Made by a program: the position numbers and the translations under genes. A model generated the notes under the pieces. It saw only the letters and a program-made list of their open reading frames with translations, searched no databases and was not told the origin of the DNA. Shown in pieces: positions 25,897 to 39,159 of a stretch of DNA of 64,000 nt (its first letter is position 1; each line of letters starts with the position of its first letter). The DNA comes from Impatiens glandulifera (lineage: Eukaryota; Streptophyta; Magnoliopsida; Ericales; Balsaminaceae): NCBI RefSeq assembly GCF_907164915.1, contig NC_061862.1, positions 143,662,972 to 143,726,971 of the forward strand, read 5' to 3'.

Positions 25897-26280
25897 GTAA
25901 CTCGATTTTCCGTGGTGTATCTAATATATTTCAGAAGATCTTATCATGGAGTTGTTTTGATCATCATCTTATCTTTATTTATTAAGCGGAGGGAGGTGGT
26001 TCCAACTAGTCAGTCTTTCAAATTCGAGAACAAGTGGTTGACTAGAGATAGTTTTATCTCTAAGGTGGAAGGGTGGTGGGCGAGGGAGGTCGTGTTTGAC
26101 TTCCCATCCTCTAGACTATTTATTAAACTTAAATATCTATGGAAGTTTCTAAAATTTTGGTTTGTGGGGAATCGTGCATTATTTTGCTACAAGGTTGAGA
26201 TTTTAAGTCGTTAAATTTTATCAATTGATGGTGCGGAGGAAGTTCGTGATCTCTCTATTACAAAAATTTCTTCACGAATT

Positions 26281-27650
26281 CATCTAGTGAGCGAGTTGCT
26301 TGAACTATGTAAAGAGGAGGAAATTGGGACGAGACAACGTAGTAGAGCGATTTGGTTGTGGGAAGGTGATATAAATACTAAGTATTTCTATGGCATCTCT
26401 AAAGCACAAGCGAGTACTAACGCTATTAACTTATCCATTACTAGTGTCGTGCATGAGAACAAACCAACTATATCTAATAGTATTATTCAATTTTACAAAG
26501 ATTTGTTTTAGGAACCTTTTAGGGTTATACCAAAGCTAAATAACATCAATTTAGTATCTATAAATGCAAATAAGAAATGCATGTTGGAAGCTCATTTCTC
26601 TATCGAGGAGGTGGAGACGATAATAATGGACTGTGGTAGAGATAAGTTCCCAGGAGCGACAATTTTACTTTTTTTTTTAAATCTTAGGAGTTCCTTAAGG
26701 CTGATATTATGGCGGCTATGAATCACTTCTATCGATTTTCATCTTTTGAGAAAAGTTGGAATTCTACGTTGATTTTCCTAATTCATAAGGTAGCCATAAC
26801 TATCTATGTGAAGAATTTCCGACCCATCAACTTGGTTACATCATTTTATAAGATTATCTCGAAATGTTTGGCAAAAAGAATGCATGAAATTTTAGATACG
26901 GTTATCTCTGGAAATTAGATGGCTTTCATCAAAGGCCGTCAAAATTTTGATGCGACACTAATCATCAATGAGTGTATTGATTCGGTTAACTCTAGAAGCG
27001 ATAAATGTGATTTTGTCAAACTTGATATCGAGAAAGCATATGATCATGTTAATTGAGAGTTCCTTTTTGATATTGTGGGTAAAATGAGTATGGGAGAGAA
27101 ATAGATTGGATAAATTAGATTTTGCGTGGTAAAATTCTCTGTTATCATGAATAGGAGCTCTCATGGTTTTTTTAGAGTTCGGTTTAAGACAAGGGGACCC
27201 TCTTTCCCCTTTCTTATTTATTATTGTCATGGAAGGCTTTTCTAGAATGATGCTGTTTGCCGAGAATGCGGGTTTGTTTCGTAGGGTGGAGTGAGGTGCG
27301 AGACGATCTCCGTTATCTATGTCTCATTTATTATTTGCAGATGACACTTTTTACATAATTCAGACTACTAAGAGAAATATCAAGCACCTTCGTGATATTC
27401 TTTGGTTATTTAAAGCTTGGTTGGGACTGCGTGTTAATTTGAGTAAGTCTGATATCTTTTTCTCTAATTCAGTTTCATCTAGGAGAAAGATTAGATTGAC
27501 ATGTATTATGGGATTTAAAATCGAAACTTTTCTGTCGACGTATCTCGGGCTCCCTCTAAGGGCTAAAGCTAGCTCCAAAGCTTCTTGCGACCCGATCATC
27601 ATTAAGATGGAGAGGAAGTTTCCCATATGGAAAAAAGATGATTTCTAAGG
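26281..27650 (+). pseudogene. LINE ORF2 reverse transcriptase domain
   Basis: Blocks read NFRPINLVTSFYKIISKCLA (26815 on), MAFIKGRQ (26921 on), [13 protein letters not shown] followed by a stop at 27054, LRQGDPLSPFLF (27184 on) and SHLLFADDTFYI (27322 on), which holds the catalytic FADD box. Frames change repeatedly, so no active enzyme is encoded. The order and spacing are those of a plant L1-type RT. Confidence 0.9.
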
Positions 27651-28399
27651 GAGTTCGTTTAATTCTTATCAAGAGCGCTCTTTCTTCAATGCCAACTTAT
27701 ATGATGTCTTTATTTTTCCTCCCAAAGTCTGTGACTGTGAAAATAAAGAGAATTATGTGTAAATTTTTAAGGGTATCGTCTGATTCCTCATTTCTCATTT
27801 AGTGAGTTGAGATAAGATTCAATTAATAAAAAATTAAGGGGATTGTGAATCCGCGATCTTGTTTCTTTTAATAAAGTCTTATTATCCAAATGATGTAGTA
27901 GATTTGCATATGAGCAAAATAGTATTTGAGCTAAATTGATTAAATGTAAATATGACCAGGATAAGTCTGGTTGGTTTACCAAAAATTCTTATAGACCCGT
28001 GGGATGTAACATTTGAGGTGGTATTTATTCCAAGTGGAAGGTTTATCGGGAGCATTTGATTTTTATTGTGGGTGATGGAAGTTCGATTAGTTTTTGGGAC
28101 AACACTTGGCGTGGTGGTAAATGTTTGGTGAAGGTTCCCCATGATTTTTTTCTATTTGTAGAGATTATTGGTCAGATATATGTTTGACATTCGGTTTAGT
28201 GGTTTTGCTAATCGTATCAGATATAGAAGAAGATTGAACAGTGATAAAAACATGTCCAATGATAGACTTTTATTCATGGTTAGAAATAAGGGGTTAAGCC
28301 CGTCTTTTTGGGATTTAATGCGGTGGCGTGATCTAAATAACTTTCATGTGGGACATTTTTATACTTTGTTCAATAAAATTAGCCCGATTGATCTTTGTT

Positions 28400-28990
28400 G
28401 GGAAAATTTATGAGAGTCTAAGATGCCTACCAAGATCTTCTTTTTTGGTTGGAGTGTTATTCACAGTTGAATTCTAGTTGAATTCTCATTGACGATAGAT
28501 GTATGAAAAATGCATGATTATTGTGATATGTATTACAAAGAGGTTGAGACAGCTTCTCATCTACTTTTACATTATCACGTTGTTGCAAGTATATGGAGTC
28601 TTTTGTGGAATTTGACTGGAATATAATGGGTTATGCCGGAAAGCGTTAATGGGTATTGGGAGGCATGGATTGGGGCGACTAAAAAAGTGAGACTTAAAAG
28701 ATGAGTCTTTATCCCTATAAATTTCTGGTGGATTATCTAGTTGAAAAGAAATCGGAGAACTTTTAATAACGAAAGTAGACCGTTAAGGATTATTCACAAT
28801 GTCATTATCATGATGATGTCGAAGATTAGATCCGGAAAACCTGTAAATTCATGTGGAGATCTTATTACTCTTTTTGAAGATTTTCGAATCATTAATTATT
28901 CTAATGTATTCAATTTGTACATAATTTTTTTTATGTCATTCTTTTATTGTCGTGCTTAAACGATTTTTTATTAAATAAATCATTTTTAGA
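28400..28990 (+). pseudogene. LINE ORF2 C-terminal zinc-binding/RNase H-like remnant and 3' end
   Basis: KMPTKIFFFGW (28421 on) is the usual start of the zf-RVT region. LKRNRRTFNNESR (28741 on) corresponds to the WxxWxxRNxRIF-type motif near the LINE C terminus. The element ends in an A-rich stretch near 28990. The same sequence recurs at 40430-40754 and 44503-44770. Confidence 0.75.
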
Positions 28991-28998
28991 AAAAAAAG

Positions 28999-30480
28999 TT
29001 AAAAGAGAATTATTTTACCTATTACCATTTTTTATTTCTTATGTTAGGTATCTAGAGTGGATAACCCTGGCCTTACCAAGAGTGAATGCCACTCTATATT
29101 CCAAAGAAGAAAATCTTAAGAGACACCTTGTTATGCCGAAACTTCTTTCCTAATAATGATCAAATATATTGAAATTTGTCTCTAGTTTAGGAATATATAT
29201 GAAGTTAAAATGATTTCATTTTCATAGTTATAACATTTATAGACGAAATAAGAGACTCATGTCACTTGAACTACCTTATTGAGTTGTTTATAAATATATA
29301 TTATTTTTTAAAAGGTATATGCAATATGATATAAATGAGAATAGTTAAAACAAAACAATAAAAATATTATAAAAACACGAGTGTTCAAAATATCATCAAC
29401 ACACTCAAAACACAACGAAATTAATCATTGGGGAACAAAAGAGTGAAAAGATAAACCGCAAATACTCACCAATAAACAAACATAACATAAAATATAGCGT
29501 TAATGAGTTCGAAGATCCTTAAAGATCAATAAGTTCACATACCGTCTCCACTGATTTTTCATAAAAATCTTCACATATCGTCATAATAATAGTGTTGTAG
29601 AGTAAACTCATCGATCGACCGCAATCACTGAATGCCCTACCGGTACTTCCGAGCCAAAGAAACATATATTACTCAATCACCCAAAATGTTTAATAAGGTG
29701 GAGTGAGACCTTATCTCTTTTCTTTTCAGAATTTATTTAAGCATCTTATTTTAGTTGATCAAAACCTAGAAACTTGAAAGATGATAACTTATGCTATTGA
29801 AGAATGCACAATATAGCCGACAGTCTTAACAAGTATATAGAGAAATTATATGTAAAGTAAAAGAAAGCACAAAACGACACAAAAACAACCCAAAATGCTA
29901 GAACTATAGACACAAACTACAAGCACTGGAAAAGGGAAGTCTCATGGAAAGAATAAACTACTAATAAAAGGGTTAAAGTTTTGTTTGTTTTTTGCTCTCT
30001 TTTATTTTTCTTCCTCTGAAAAAGGGTTAAAGTTCTTGCATGTTATTGGAGAGTATGAAAAAAAGAAGAGAAATTGATGGGACACCACTGTGGCGTAAAA
30101 TAAGGCAAGCTAAAAGCATATTAAACAAATTTTGAGTTGGATTGTGACTAAACTATATATGGTACATGAAGGTCAAATATCTCTCCAAAGTGATTAACCC
30201 AATGAGAATTGTTTTTAGTAACAAAAAAATAAGTCACAATCCCAAGTGCTTTTGCTCACTTCCACAACTTCTTTATGTGGTAGTTCAAACTCCACTATAT
30301 TTGTACTTATAAAATTAAAATAAAAAGGCAATATAGCTTAGACACTCTACTTCTATTAGTTTTTATTATTTAAAAAAAATTAAATGTGAAAATATGTGTT
30401 TTTGTGTTTTACTGCAGTCAATAGTTCTTAGTGATGTTTTACATAATTTTAACTGCAAATAGATTAAAATAATTAATCTT
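28999..30480. other. AT-rich intergenic stretch without a gene
   Basis: At about 29240-29283 there is a SINE-like minus-strand start (GGTAGTTCAAGTGACATGAG). A segment around 29340-29580 resembles 61330-61500 (shared AAAATATTATAAAAA, GTTCAAAAT, CGATAAA-type words), a dispersed repeat of unknown class. No coding frame is supported. Confidence 0.5.
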
Positions 30481-30539
30481 TCATGTTTCGTCTCCAATTC
30501 TGAGTTTGCTTTTTTGCATGGAAAATTGGTTATATGTTT

Positions 30540-30720
30540 AAGTGGTTTTTAAGGGTTATCTTACTTGAAAGAAATAATAGAATATTCAATAATAAGGATT
30601 TCCCAACCGGTATTGTCCTTGGCTATATCTTCACGGCCTTAGTGAAGGTTAGGACTATCGTTGGCTGATATCGTGGATCTAAGAGAGGAGAGGAAATTAG
30701 TCTCATAAACTGTTTTTCTT
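30540..30720 (+). mobile_element. LINE 3' fragment
   Basis: The frame at about 30540-30665 reads LLERNNRIFNNKDFPTGIVL, matching the C-terminal region of plant L1-type ORF2 (compare LKRNRRTFNNE in the LINE at 28741). A stop follows at 30667. Strongly 5'-truncated. Confidence 0.65.
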
Positions 30721-31527
30721 TTAAATATTGTCACATTTTTTTAATGTACATGCGGTTCAACTAAAAACAAAGTGAAAGGATTATGCAAACTAGGAAGAAA
30801 AGTGATGAGCAAAAAAATGTTTTTCCCAGTCAATAAACATGTCACTGAAATGTTTATCGACGCTAAATATAACGTCACAAGAATAGCATAGATGAAAACT
30901 TTTAACACATACAATAATGTCGGTAAGGAGATTTATGCGCAGACAAATATAGTTTATTTAATTATTCAACAATAAAATTAGTATTTAGTTACATTGTTTT
31001 AAAATATTACTTCAAATGAAGCTACAGATACAATTAGAGACCAATTTGATCATGCTCATGACTAGACCTAGGCATCGTGTCAATCCGGTCCGGTCCTGCC
31101 TAGACACGTTTTGTCAACTATAATTTGTGTCATGAAAAATAGTTTGATATTCAGAGGTACAACATGATCCGTTACCCGTAGGCCTAGTTAATCGTGTTGT
31201 GGGTCGTGCCAAGCACGCCCCGGCCCATATACTTGCATTTCATTTTGATGAGTTACCCTTGTCATATACTTTCATGAAATAACTCTAGTTACACGTAACA
31301 AACTAATTTTTTTTTAAAAACTAACAATTATAAAGGGACCACTAAATATTTTTTTTTGAAAAAAATGATTAATAAAAAATTATATAAATTAATGAAAGTC
31401 GTTTAAGCTTAATGACAAAAATATTACCAAACAATGGACAGAAAACTATTAAAAAACAGCACTAATACAAAAATATTGACCTATGACCAATAAAGAAAAT
31501 AAAAAAATATTAACTAGTAAAATTAAA

Positions 31528-31580
<53 letters not shown>

Positions 31581-32270
31581 GATAAAAAAATTCACATCTA
31601 ACAAGATGATATCATGTAGAGTAAGAAAGCAACCAATAAGTGAGATGCCCAATTTATTTCTCTATAATATGATGCGGTTTCTTGACTTAAAATAAACTTG
31701 TTTCTCATTTACACATCTCACCTAAAATTGGAACTGAATTATTATGATTATTTTGAAAAAAATAACTTTTTTACAAAGAACACCATAGATGTTAACAACA
31801 AATATAATTCATGTTACCTGTCTTTAGACAAACTCTGGTAAAAATTGTAAAAGAGAAAAGAGGTAAGTTAGTATTTTGTTGATGGTTCTGTAAATACAAT
31901 TAATGTTTTAGTTCAGTTTTGCAATTTTTCTTTGCACTATCTTGATGTGAAATGGTTTTAAGGATAATTTTTCTCATATTGACACAAGTTCTTTCCTATT
32001 GTTCTCTTACCTCACATTGTTAGGTAAATGAGTAGGTGGCTCATGTAAATCATTTGATGTCGGTAAGGAAATAAATTAACATTCTTATATTTTTCATAGT
32101 TATTTAGGGTATCTAATTAAATCCCTATCTGCAAAAATAGAGCAATGATCATCAATATATTTGTAGAAGAAATGAAAATGGTTGAGAGTTATTTAGGTAG
32201 ATTAAACAATACAATTTTGATTTTTTTAAAGAGATAATCTAAAATCATGTGATGGCCTATTAGAACACTT
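30721..32270. other. Intergenic stretch with microsatellite and repeat debris
   Basis: A GC-richer patch at 31075-31230 (CGGTCCGGTCCTG, GGGTCGTGCCAAGCACG) stands out from its AT-rich surroundings and looks like a decayed DNA transposon end. Class uncertain. No gene is supported. Confidence 0.45.
31530..31577. repeat. (TA)n microsatellite
   Basis: Uninterrupted TA dinucleotide run of about 24 repeats. The overlapping reading frames on both strands (31449-31695) are artefacts of it. Confidence 0.97.
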
Positions 32271-32279
32271 GATAACGAT

Positions 32280-32476
32280 AAACAAACATTTTGTGTTATC
32301 TCCGCCACACTCCACAACATGTTTTGTTTCATTTACCCATTTTCATGTCTCGCTCTACTACTGGTTATTGTATCTTATTTCTCGATAAGTCATCTCTTGA
32401 AACTCAAATAAACAACTTGATGTCGTTTGATCCACCACCAAGTCTTGAGTATCGAACTCTAGCAAGTTATAAGTGA
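32280..32476 (+). mobile_element. Ty1/copia RNase H fragment
   Basis: The frame reads YLRHTPQHVLFHLP, then SRSTTGYCILFLD, then SLEYRTLASYK, matching the RNase H region of copia polyproteins (YLRGTP..., RRSTTGYCxFLG, EAEYRxLA). The middle with catalytic residues is deleted. It belongs to a different subfamily from the 33-40 kb element. Confidence 0.75.
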
Positions 32477-33222
32477 ACCTCTTCTAAAAACTTGAGTTCC
32501 CTTACTCTTATTTGTCAATCCTATTAAGATCGATCTCGCTTCATTCCTAGGTGTGCCAATTATTCTAACAAATGACTTGTTTTCTAATTGATTGGTTTTT
32601 TTAAGTGACATTTTTTTAGGTTGTGTTGTGTCTTCTCGTTTCGCTTAAAAATCAACGCCCACTTCAAACAAGGCCTTAGTTTCAATAAAATATCAATTTT
32701 TTTTAAACATGGGATGGATATAATTTTCTTTTTGCAAAAAAGGTGGGGGACAAGTGCTTTAAATTGTTTCATAATGAAGGGAGAAGTCAAATCCTGCCGG
32801 CTTCATATGTTTCTGCCACGTTCACCAGCAAAAATCTTGCCTACTTTTTGGCTTTGGATATGCCAATATATACAACAACATTACTTAGCCTACTCAATTA
32901 AGATAGATCTTAGAGGATATATATTTATTAATTAATTAGAGATTAATTAAGACAAGCTTAGTTGAGAATAGATATGGTTCCTAGAAAGTGCATGTCTTTC
33001 TGTACCACAATTGGAGCTAGCACTAAGTTGTTGATATTGGTCATGAATATTGCTCCTATTGTTTGAACATAGCCATCTGATGTTCATGCTACTGTTTCTT
33101 CCTCATTCAAACTGTACCAGAGAAATATATAGATTGCATTCTACAAGTATATGGGATCATGATACAGATGCATTAAACCCACCATCTCTGTATAATCAAG
33201 AGTTCAAACAAGATGCATCAAT
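32477..33222. other. Spacer left of the copia element
   Basis: No gene is supported. Short open stretches exist on both strands (for example 32621-32935 plus), none with a recognisable domain. Confidence 0.45.
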
Positions 33223-33490
33223 TGAAAATAAAATTAATTAAGAAATTGAAAAGTCACATGAAAGTTTAAAACTATTATATTTTGTTTAATAGGTTTCTTA
33301 ATAAGCATTAATTCTGACAGTTTAAGAGTCAGGGAAGTTTTTAGAAATCTAAGAGTTTTTTTCTAATATAAATAAAATAGTTGTATTTGTAGAAAGAAGA
33401 AGAAATAAAATAAAATCTCTTCCCCTTTTTTAATCTTATTATCTTGAGTTTGTGAGAGCATACGTCGATTGTCCACTAACGTTTCCAACA
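33223..33490 (+). repeat. 5' LTR of the copia element
   Basis: Starts TGAAAATAAAATTAATTAAG and ends TTTCCAACA, the same ends as the 3' LTR. The TG...CA termini are conserved. 268 bp. Confidence 0.9.
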
Positions 33491-33493
33491 AAG

Positions 33494-33504
33494 TGATATC
33501 AGAG
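33494..33504 (+). other. Primer-binding site (initiator tRNA-Met type)
   Basis: TGATATCAGAG lies three bases after the LTR and matches, with one change, the TGGTATCAGAGC used by most plant copia elements. Confidence 0.8.
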
Positions 33505-33509
33505 TAAGG

Positions 33510-34553
33510 ATGTCTTTGATGTTTCATTATCCGCGTATTACAAAGGACAATTATGATAGTTGGTCTATCCGAGTAAAGACGTTACTCGGTTTTCAAGGTG
33601 CATAGGAAATTATAAACAGTGGGATTGTCGAACCTGATGAGGATGCGATGTTGGTCTTGATTCAAGCGTTCAAGAAGAACAAAAAGAAGGATCAGTATGT
33701 TTGTGTCTGGATGATGTTGCTTTTTAGAAAGTAGCAAATGCCTCAACGTCGAAGGAGGTATGGAAAATTCTAGAAAACTTCCACAAAGGAGTTGTTAAGA
33801 TAAAAAAGGCCCGACTTTAGATTTTACGGGAAGAATTTGAAGCTCTTCATCAGGAAGCGTCATAGTCTATTTCAGTCTATTTCATGTGGATCTTATCTAT
33901 CCTCAAATAGATGAAGTGAATGACGAAAGCAAAGAAGACGTTCGGGTAATCGAGAAATTTTTGCGCTCTGTACATCAAAGATTTCACCATATAGTGGTTG
34001 CAATCGAAGAAAATAGAGATTTGAAAAAACTCTAGATCGACGGATTAAATGGATCGTTACGGGTGCACGATAATGGATGAACAAACACAAGAAATAGTCT
34101 TTGGAGAAAGCCCTTCTGGTCAAGCATTCGTTTGGAGAAAAGGATAGTGTAGTTCATCGAGGCCACAATCGAGGTCGAGGTTATTCTTGTGGTGGCGGTC
34201 GAGGACGTTGCAGAAATCCATACATCGAGAGAGAAAATAATAAGAAGCCTCGAGGATATCTAAGAGATAGTGATAGAGAAAGAGAAAGAGGTCACGAACG
34301 AGGACAAGGAAGTGACGGATATGAGAATGGATACGAAAAGTCGTGCGTTGAGTGCTACAATTGTCACAAATTGGGTCATTATGCTCGTAACTGCTGGTAT
34401 GCCGAGAATGCGAAAGTAGAAGTCAATCTCACAGAAGAGAAAGAAATGGAGGAGTCGACGTTATTGTTGGCACTAAATAAAGAAGTTATTAAGGGGAAAA
34501 TCAATGGTATCTTGACAACAGTGCGAGTAACCACATGTGTGGCGACAAGTTAA
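33510..34553 (+). pseudogene. copia gag remnant with CCHC zinc knuckle
   Basis: The start reads MSLMFHYPRITKDNYDSWSI, the gag N-terminal type with a conserved NYDxW box; a stop follows at 33603. Further on, the frame 34101-34553 has an RG-rich basic stretch and the zinc knuckle CYNCHKLGHYARNC. Gag packages RNA into particles. Broken by several frame changes. Confidence 0.85.
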
Positions 34554-35560
34554 AATTTGTTGAGATTGAGAAAAAGGCAACCAGAAATATCACGTTTGGA
34601 GATGCTTCGAAAATCCAGATTGAAAACAAATGTACCATTTGGTTGAAGGATGATACACACAAGTTTATTTTTGATGTGTATTATGTTCCTAAATTAAAGA
34701 GTAATATTTTGAGTTTGAGACAACTCATGGAAAGAGGATACCATATCTTAATGAAGGGTCGCAATTTTTGGTTACGAGACAGAAGCGTTAACCTAATTGC
34801 AAAGGTGACGATGTCGAAGAATATGATGTTTTCGCTCCTTATTCAAACTGAAGGGCCAAATTGCTTACAAGTGTCTGTGACAAATCCAACATGATGTTGT
34901 AATATGAGGATGAGACATCTCAATTTCGGTGGCCTAAAAATGATGTCCGAAAAGAGAATGGTGAAAGGAATTCCCTTGTTCAATCATCTAGATCAACTTT
35001 GTGAAGCGTGTCTTCTAGACAAACACGCAAGAAAAAGCCTTTAGAAGAAAGCAACGTCAAGAACAACAAAGCCGCTCAAATTAATTCATATTGATGTCTA
35101 TGAACCGATCAAACCATTTTCTTATGGTAAAAGTAATTATTTATTACTTTTTATCGACTATTTTAGCCGAAAGACTTGGGTTTATTTATTGAAAGATAAA
35201 TCTAAGAGTTTTGATACTTTTAATAATTTCAAAACTTTGGTGTTATATGATTCGGGCGTTGAGAACTGATAGAGGTGGAGATTTACTTTTGATGTCCTTA
35301 ACTATTTTTGTGAAGAAACTGGAATTAAACGTTTCTTTACAACTCTAAGATCTCCACAACAAAATAGAGTGGCTAAAAGAAAGAACCGATCCATCCTAAA
35401 CAAGACTCGGAACATTATGAAACATAAGGAGATGTCAAAAGAATTTTGAGCGGAAGTAGTGACTTGTGTAGTGTATTTCCTTAATCGTTGTCCGATCAAA
35501 AGCGTGAACCGGACACCAATTGAAGCTTTGAGTTTTGAAGAAGCTAGTTAGGAGAAGAAA
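34506..35560 (+). pseudogene. copia protease and integrase remnants
   Basis: YLDNSASNHMCGDK (34508 on) stands where the aspartic protease DSGAS motif should be; the changed residues argue against activity. Then come YVPKLKSNILSLRQL and the integrase parts LIHIDVYEPI, LLFIDYFSRKTWVYLL and RSPQQNRVAKRKNRSI. Stops and frameshifts occur throughout. The linker between integrase and RT is much shorter than usual, so a deletion near 35540-35560 is likely. Confidence 0.85.
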
Positions 35561-35567
35561 TTGAGAG

Positions 35568-36183
35568 AAACCATGGAAGATGAGATTCGAGCCATTGAAA
35601 GAAACTATACATGAGAACTCACTTCTCTTCCAACGGGTCAAAAGTCCATTGGTGTCAAGTGAATATTCAAAGAGAAAAAGAATTCCAAAAGTGTTGTGGA
35701 AAAATATAAAGCGAGATTATTCGTTAAAGGGTATGCACAACGATAAAGAGTGGACTATGATAAAGTATTTGCTACAGTTTCTCATTTAGAAATAATCAAT
35801 TTTTTTGTTTCACTAGTGACACAAAGAAACTGTAAAATATTTCAATTGGACGTGAAGTCAATATTTCTTAACGGTTTCCTTGAGGAGCGTGTTTTTGTTG
35901 AGCAACCAAAAGGCTATGTGATGAAAAGACAAAAAGGAAATGTATTAAAGTCGAAGAGAGCTTTGTACGATCTTAAACAAGCACCTCAAGCATGGTATAG
36001 TCGGATTGATGCTTATTTTCATGAGAAAGAATTTGAAAGATGCCCACATGAGTATGCACTTTATGTGAAAATGGATAAAAATGAAGATTGTTTGTTCGTT
36101 TACCTATATGTGGATGATTTTATTTAATCCAAGTCTCTTTGAAGATTTCAAGAATGAAATGGCCCGAGAATTTGAGATGAGAG
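35568..36183 (+). pseudogene. copia reverse transcriptase remnant
   Basis: Contains FQLDVKSIFLNGFLEERVFV, ALYDLKQAPQAWYSRID and LYVDDFI, which carries the catalytic YVDD box. The frame is interrupted near 35741 and finally by the element inserted at 36184. The continuation resumes at 39165. Confidence 0.9.
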
Positions 36184-39159
36184 TGTAGACACTCATTTTT
36201 CACCCCCAATTTTATAGTTTATGCTTTTAATAAATCCGAGTCTATATAAATTTCTCGAACTCATTCACGGGTTCATTGCACGATTTATTATAAGACAATC
36301 ATGTTTAGAACAAATGAGTTTTGAAAATAATTGATTTTGGATTCTTAATAAGTTAAGGTAGTAATTTGTCTATGTTAAAACACTTAGGGAAGTTATTATG
36401 CTTAAAATATTCAAGGTTTTATTTAATTAATTACCTTGGGTATTTATAAAAAAGGGATTACAAAATATATATTAACGTTTTTTTTATAAAGTCGTTAGGT
36501 ATATTTTTTGTATTTTATTTTCATTAATTAGATTACTTTTCTTAATTTGTTAGATTAGTTGTCGATTAGATTAGTTAGTTAGTATTTTCTTTTTTAATTA
36601 GAATTTTTCCTTAGAAAAAGAAATAATTAAAAATAAAATTGCTTATTTGTTTTTTAACAAAACTTTTTTTTGTAGGATGAAAGGGTGTGTTAAGGGGATA
36701 AAAAGAGGTTGCTGAAAAAGGGGAGAAGTTGCAAAAGCCAAGAAAGATTCAGCCGTGTGTTAAAGAGAAGCGTTAAGGCTTGGTCATTTTTTTTAATGAC
36801 TAAGTGTTGCATCATTATTAATTAAAGCTTAAATCTTATTGGATGAAAATTTGACATTTAATGACATGTCAAGTGGAGATTGCTCCATTTTTTTAAAAAC
36901 ATTTGTACATGTTTAAAATGGTTTTCTCTTTCTATGTCAAGTGTGTTAAATGGGCCTTTGGGCCCTAGGGCTTCATAGCTTTGCCTATAAATACCCCTCC
37001 TAACACTTTGCAAAAGGTCTTCTCTTTCGATCCCACTTTTTCAATCTCACGTGCCCTTAGGCAGCCAAACTTTCTCCACAACCGAAACCCTAAGCAACAC
37101 TTTTTAATTCCAACGAAAAATGAGCAGCCCCATTGTAAGCCCTTTGCACACACCTTGTATTAGAATTTAAATTAGAATTTTATTTCTTATCTTTACATAC
37201 AAATTTCATGCATAATTTCTTTTTAAGTTTACTGTTTTGATAGGCGTGTAAGACTTTATTTTTTGTATGTGCATATGTAACCTAGTTAAATTAAAACAAA
37301 AATATAATGAAACAAAAAAATAGTAAGTACAAGAAAAGAAAACAAAAACTTTTTTTACTTTAAAAAAAAAAGGGTTGATGATTTGCATGACTTCATAATT
37401 ATATTTGGTTTGTTTTGATTTTCTTTGATCATTGTACAGAGTGTAAACATAAAACCCTTTGCTAAAAAAAGTAAAAAAAAAAGGTCCTTGAATTGGACAT
37501 CTTAAAAAAATCAAAAGCTAAAAAGAAAAGAAAATTCTATTTTCATTTAAGTTGTATTTATTCTGCCATGTAAAATGTGTAAATAAAATAACAATGACTT
37601 TGTAAATATTTAAAACAAACCCAACAAAAAAACAAAAAACAAAAAATAAGGATACATTAAAAAAGGGAAAAACAAACAATCTATTCATTTGATCCATTTT
37701 TATGATTGTTAGAATTAGGATATTTATGTATATAAGTGTTCATTTAAATGTTTTAAATCTTTCTGGATTTTTTTATGCGATTTGGCATCCATTTGGATCA
37801 CCAAATATTAGTTAGAGTATGATCAGATCAGAAAAGTAGGTAGAATAGCAAGTCTGTTGCTTTAGGACCAGAAAAGCTATCCCTGGAATAGCATCCGACC
37901 GGCAAAACGGCACCCTGAAGCATACTCGGGTGCCATCCAACCAAGGAGCCTCTCTACATGCAAAATCCGACGTCTTCTCGACGTTTCTAGTGCTTCTGGA
38001 TGCTTCTGTGCACATAAAGACCGATGAAACTTTTCTAGCTCTGCGCCTATGCTAGTTTTTCTACCGCTCAGGACCCTAAAACCAGACCAAAGCCTTTTTC
38101 TAACCGAGAAAACCCAGCCTTTAGTTAATTTTTTTTCTCATACCCGGTCCCTTTAGACCTCCTTAGGATTTTGCTTTTTTATATATGTTATTTCCTTTAT
38201 TAGCCTTTTTGGGTTGCAATTTGCACCAAAAAAGGAATTACTGCTCAATTAAGATCGGAAGGGAGAGATGTTACAGACCTAGGACCGAGGATTGTTGCAT
38301 CTGGAGACTGAGGACCGATGTTTTTCTAAACCTGGCGACCGAGGATCGCTACTATTTGCTGCTAGAGACCAAAGACCAAAGTTTTCTGCACTTGAAGACT
38401 GAAGACTGATGTTTGATGCGCTTGGAGACTAAGACCGACGTTTTCTACACTTGGAGACCGAATATTTTCGCACTCAAAGGTTGAGGACCGCTACTACTGA
38501 TTATTGGACGGACTTTGACCGCACCTTAGGACCGAGGACCGAAAAAACGTGCAAATTCCGACCGTTTTGGATTTGCACCTCGGCTAAAAAGCAGGTATAG
38601 GACCGTGGAGGCTAACCACAGTCCTTTTGCTTTATTTTTCATGTTTTGGGGTCTGGTTTGGTTTGGTTTGGTTGGTTTTATTATTTTATGTAAGTTTGTG
38701 ATTTATTTGATCCTAGGTTAGCATAAAATTATTTTTTCTAAAAATTAAAGCGTAATAATTTTTTAAAGAAATGTCAAAATTAACTAGTAGAGACCTTAGG
38801 GGCGTTGTGGGACATAACGTCTAAAAATCCTTTTCCCACACGTAACCAAACGCCGAACTTACATCTCTTAATTTTCTAAATTTTGAAATTAGGTGGTGAC
38901 TCTCTTGTCGTGAGGATTAATTAATATTGAAAAAAGTTAAAGTAGGCTATGACATACTTAACATTAAAAAAACTCTCAATCTCTCCCAGATTCGACGGGA
39001 AAATAAGATACGGAGTTGTCTACAAAGCCTCATTTTTAAAACATAAAATTTTCAAACATTAAAATTAATTCCCTTCACATTTTCAAAATAAATATTTTTT
39101 AAAGAGCGTCCCAGAACTTTTAAACTAGTCGATCAAAAATGTTTTTTAAATCGATCACT
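36184..39159. mobile_element. Solo-LTR-like element of about 3 kb inserted in the copia pol region
   Basis: The copia sequence breaks cleanly after GAGATGAGAG and resumes with GAGAGATATTGGC, giving a 5-bp duplication GAGAG (36179-36183 and 39160-39164; possibly TGAGAG, 6 bp). The element begins TGTAGACACTCATTTTTCAC, an LTR-type start. The inverse TGTCTACA is at 39017-39024, about 135 bp before the boundary, so the exact right structure is unclear. No coding domain is seen. It carries a GACCGAGGACC-rich repeat at 38270-38540. Solo LTR of a long-LTR family is an inference. Confidence 0.75.
38270..38540. repeat. GGAGACCGAGGACCGA-type imperfect tandem repeat
   Basis: Units of about 30-45 bp repeat the core GGAGAC(C/T)GAGGACCGA(T)GTTTTCT with variation. 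The reverse complement type (CTCGGTCCTAGG) occurs in the elements at 40755 and 52718. Confidence 0.75.

Larger units (their letters stand above)
23080..28990 (+). mobile_element. Degenerate, nearly full-length LINE (non-LTR retrotransposon)
   Basis: Order on the plus strand: an ORF1-like region (about 23132-25263), then ORF2 with endonuclease (from 25274), reverse transcriptase (about 26400-27650), a zinc-binding RT-like region (about 28400-28600) and an A-rich 3' end near 28975-28998. Many stops and frameshifts break all parts. The 5' boundary is estimated and no target duplication was found. Two more copies or fragments of the family lie at 40430-44810 and 30540-30700. Confidence 0.88.

Noticed and set aside
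31449..31695. Overlapping small frames on both strands
   Set aside because: They are generated by the (TA)n microsatellite, which reads as IYIYIY in both directions.
32740..33200. Possible minus-strand exons between the copia RNase H fragment and the copia LTR
   Set aside because: A few short open stretches with a serine/asparagine-rich peptide were seen, but no domain, start or convincing splice pair.
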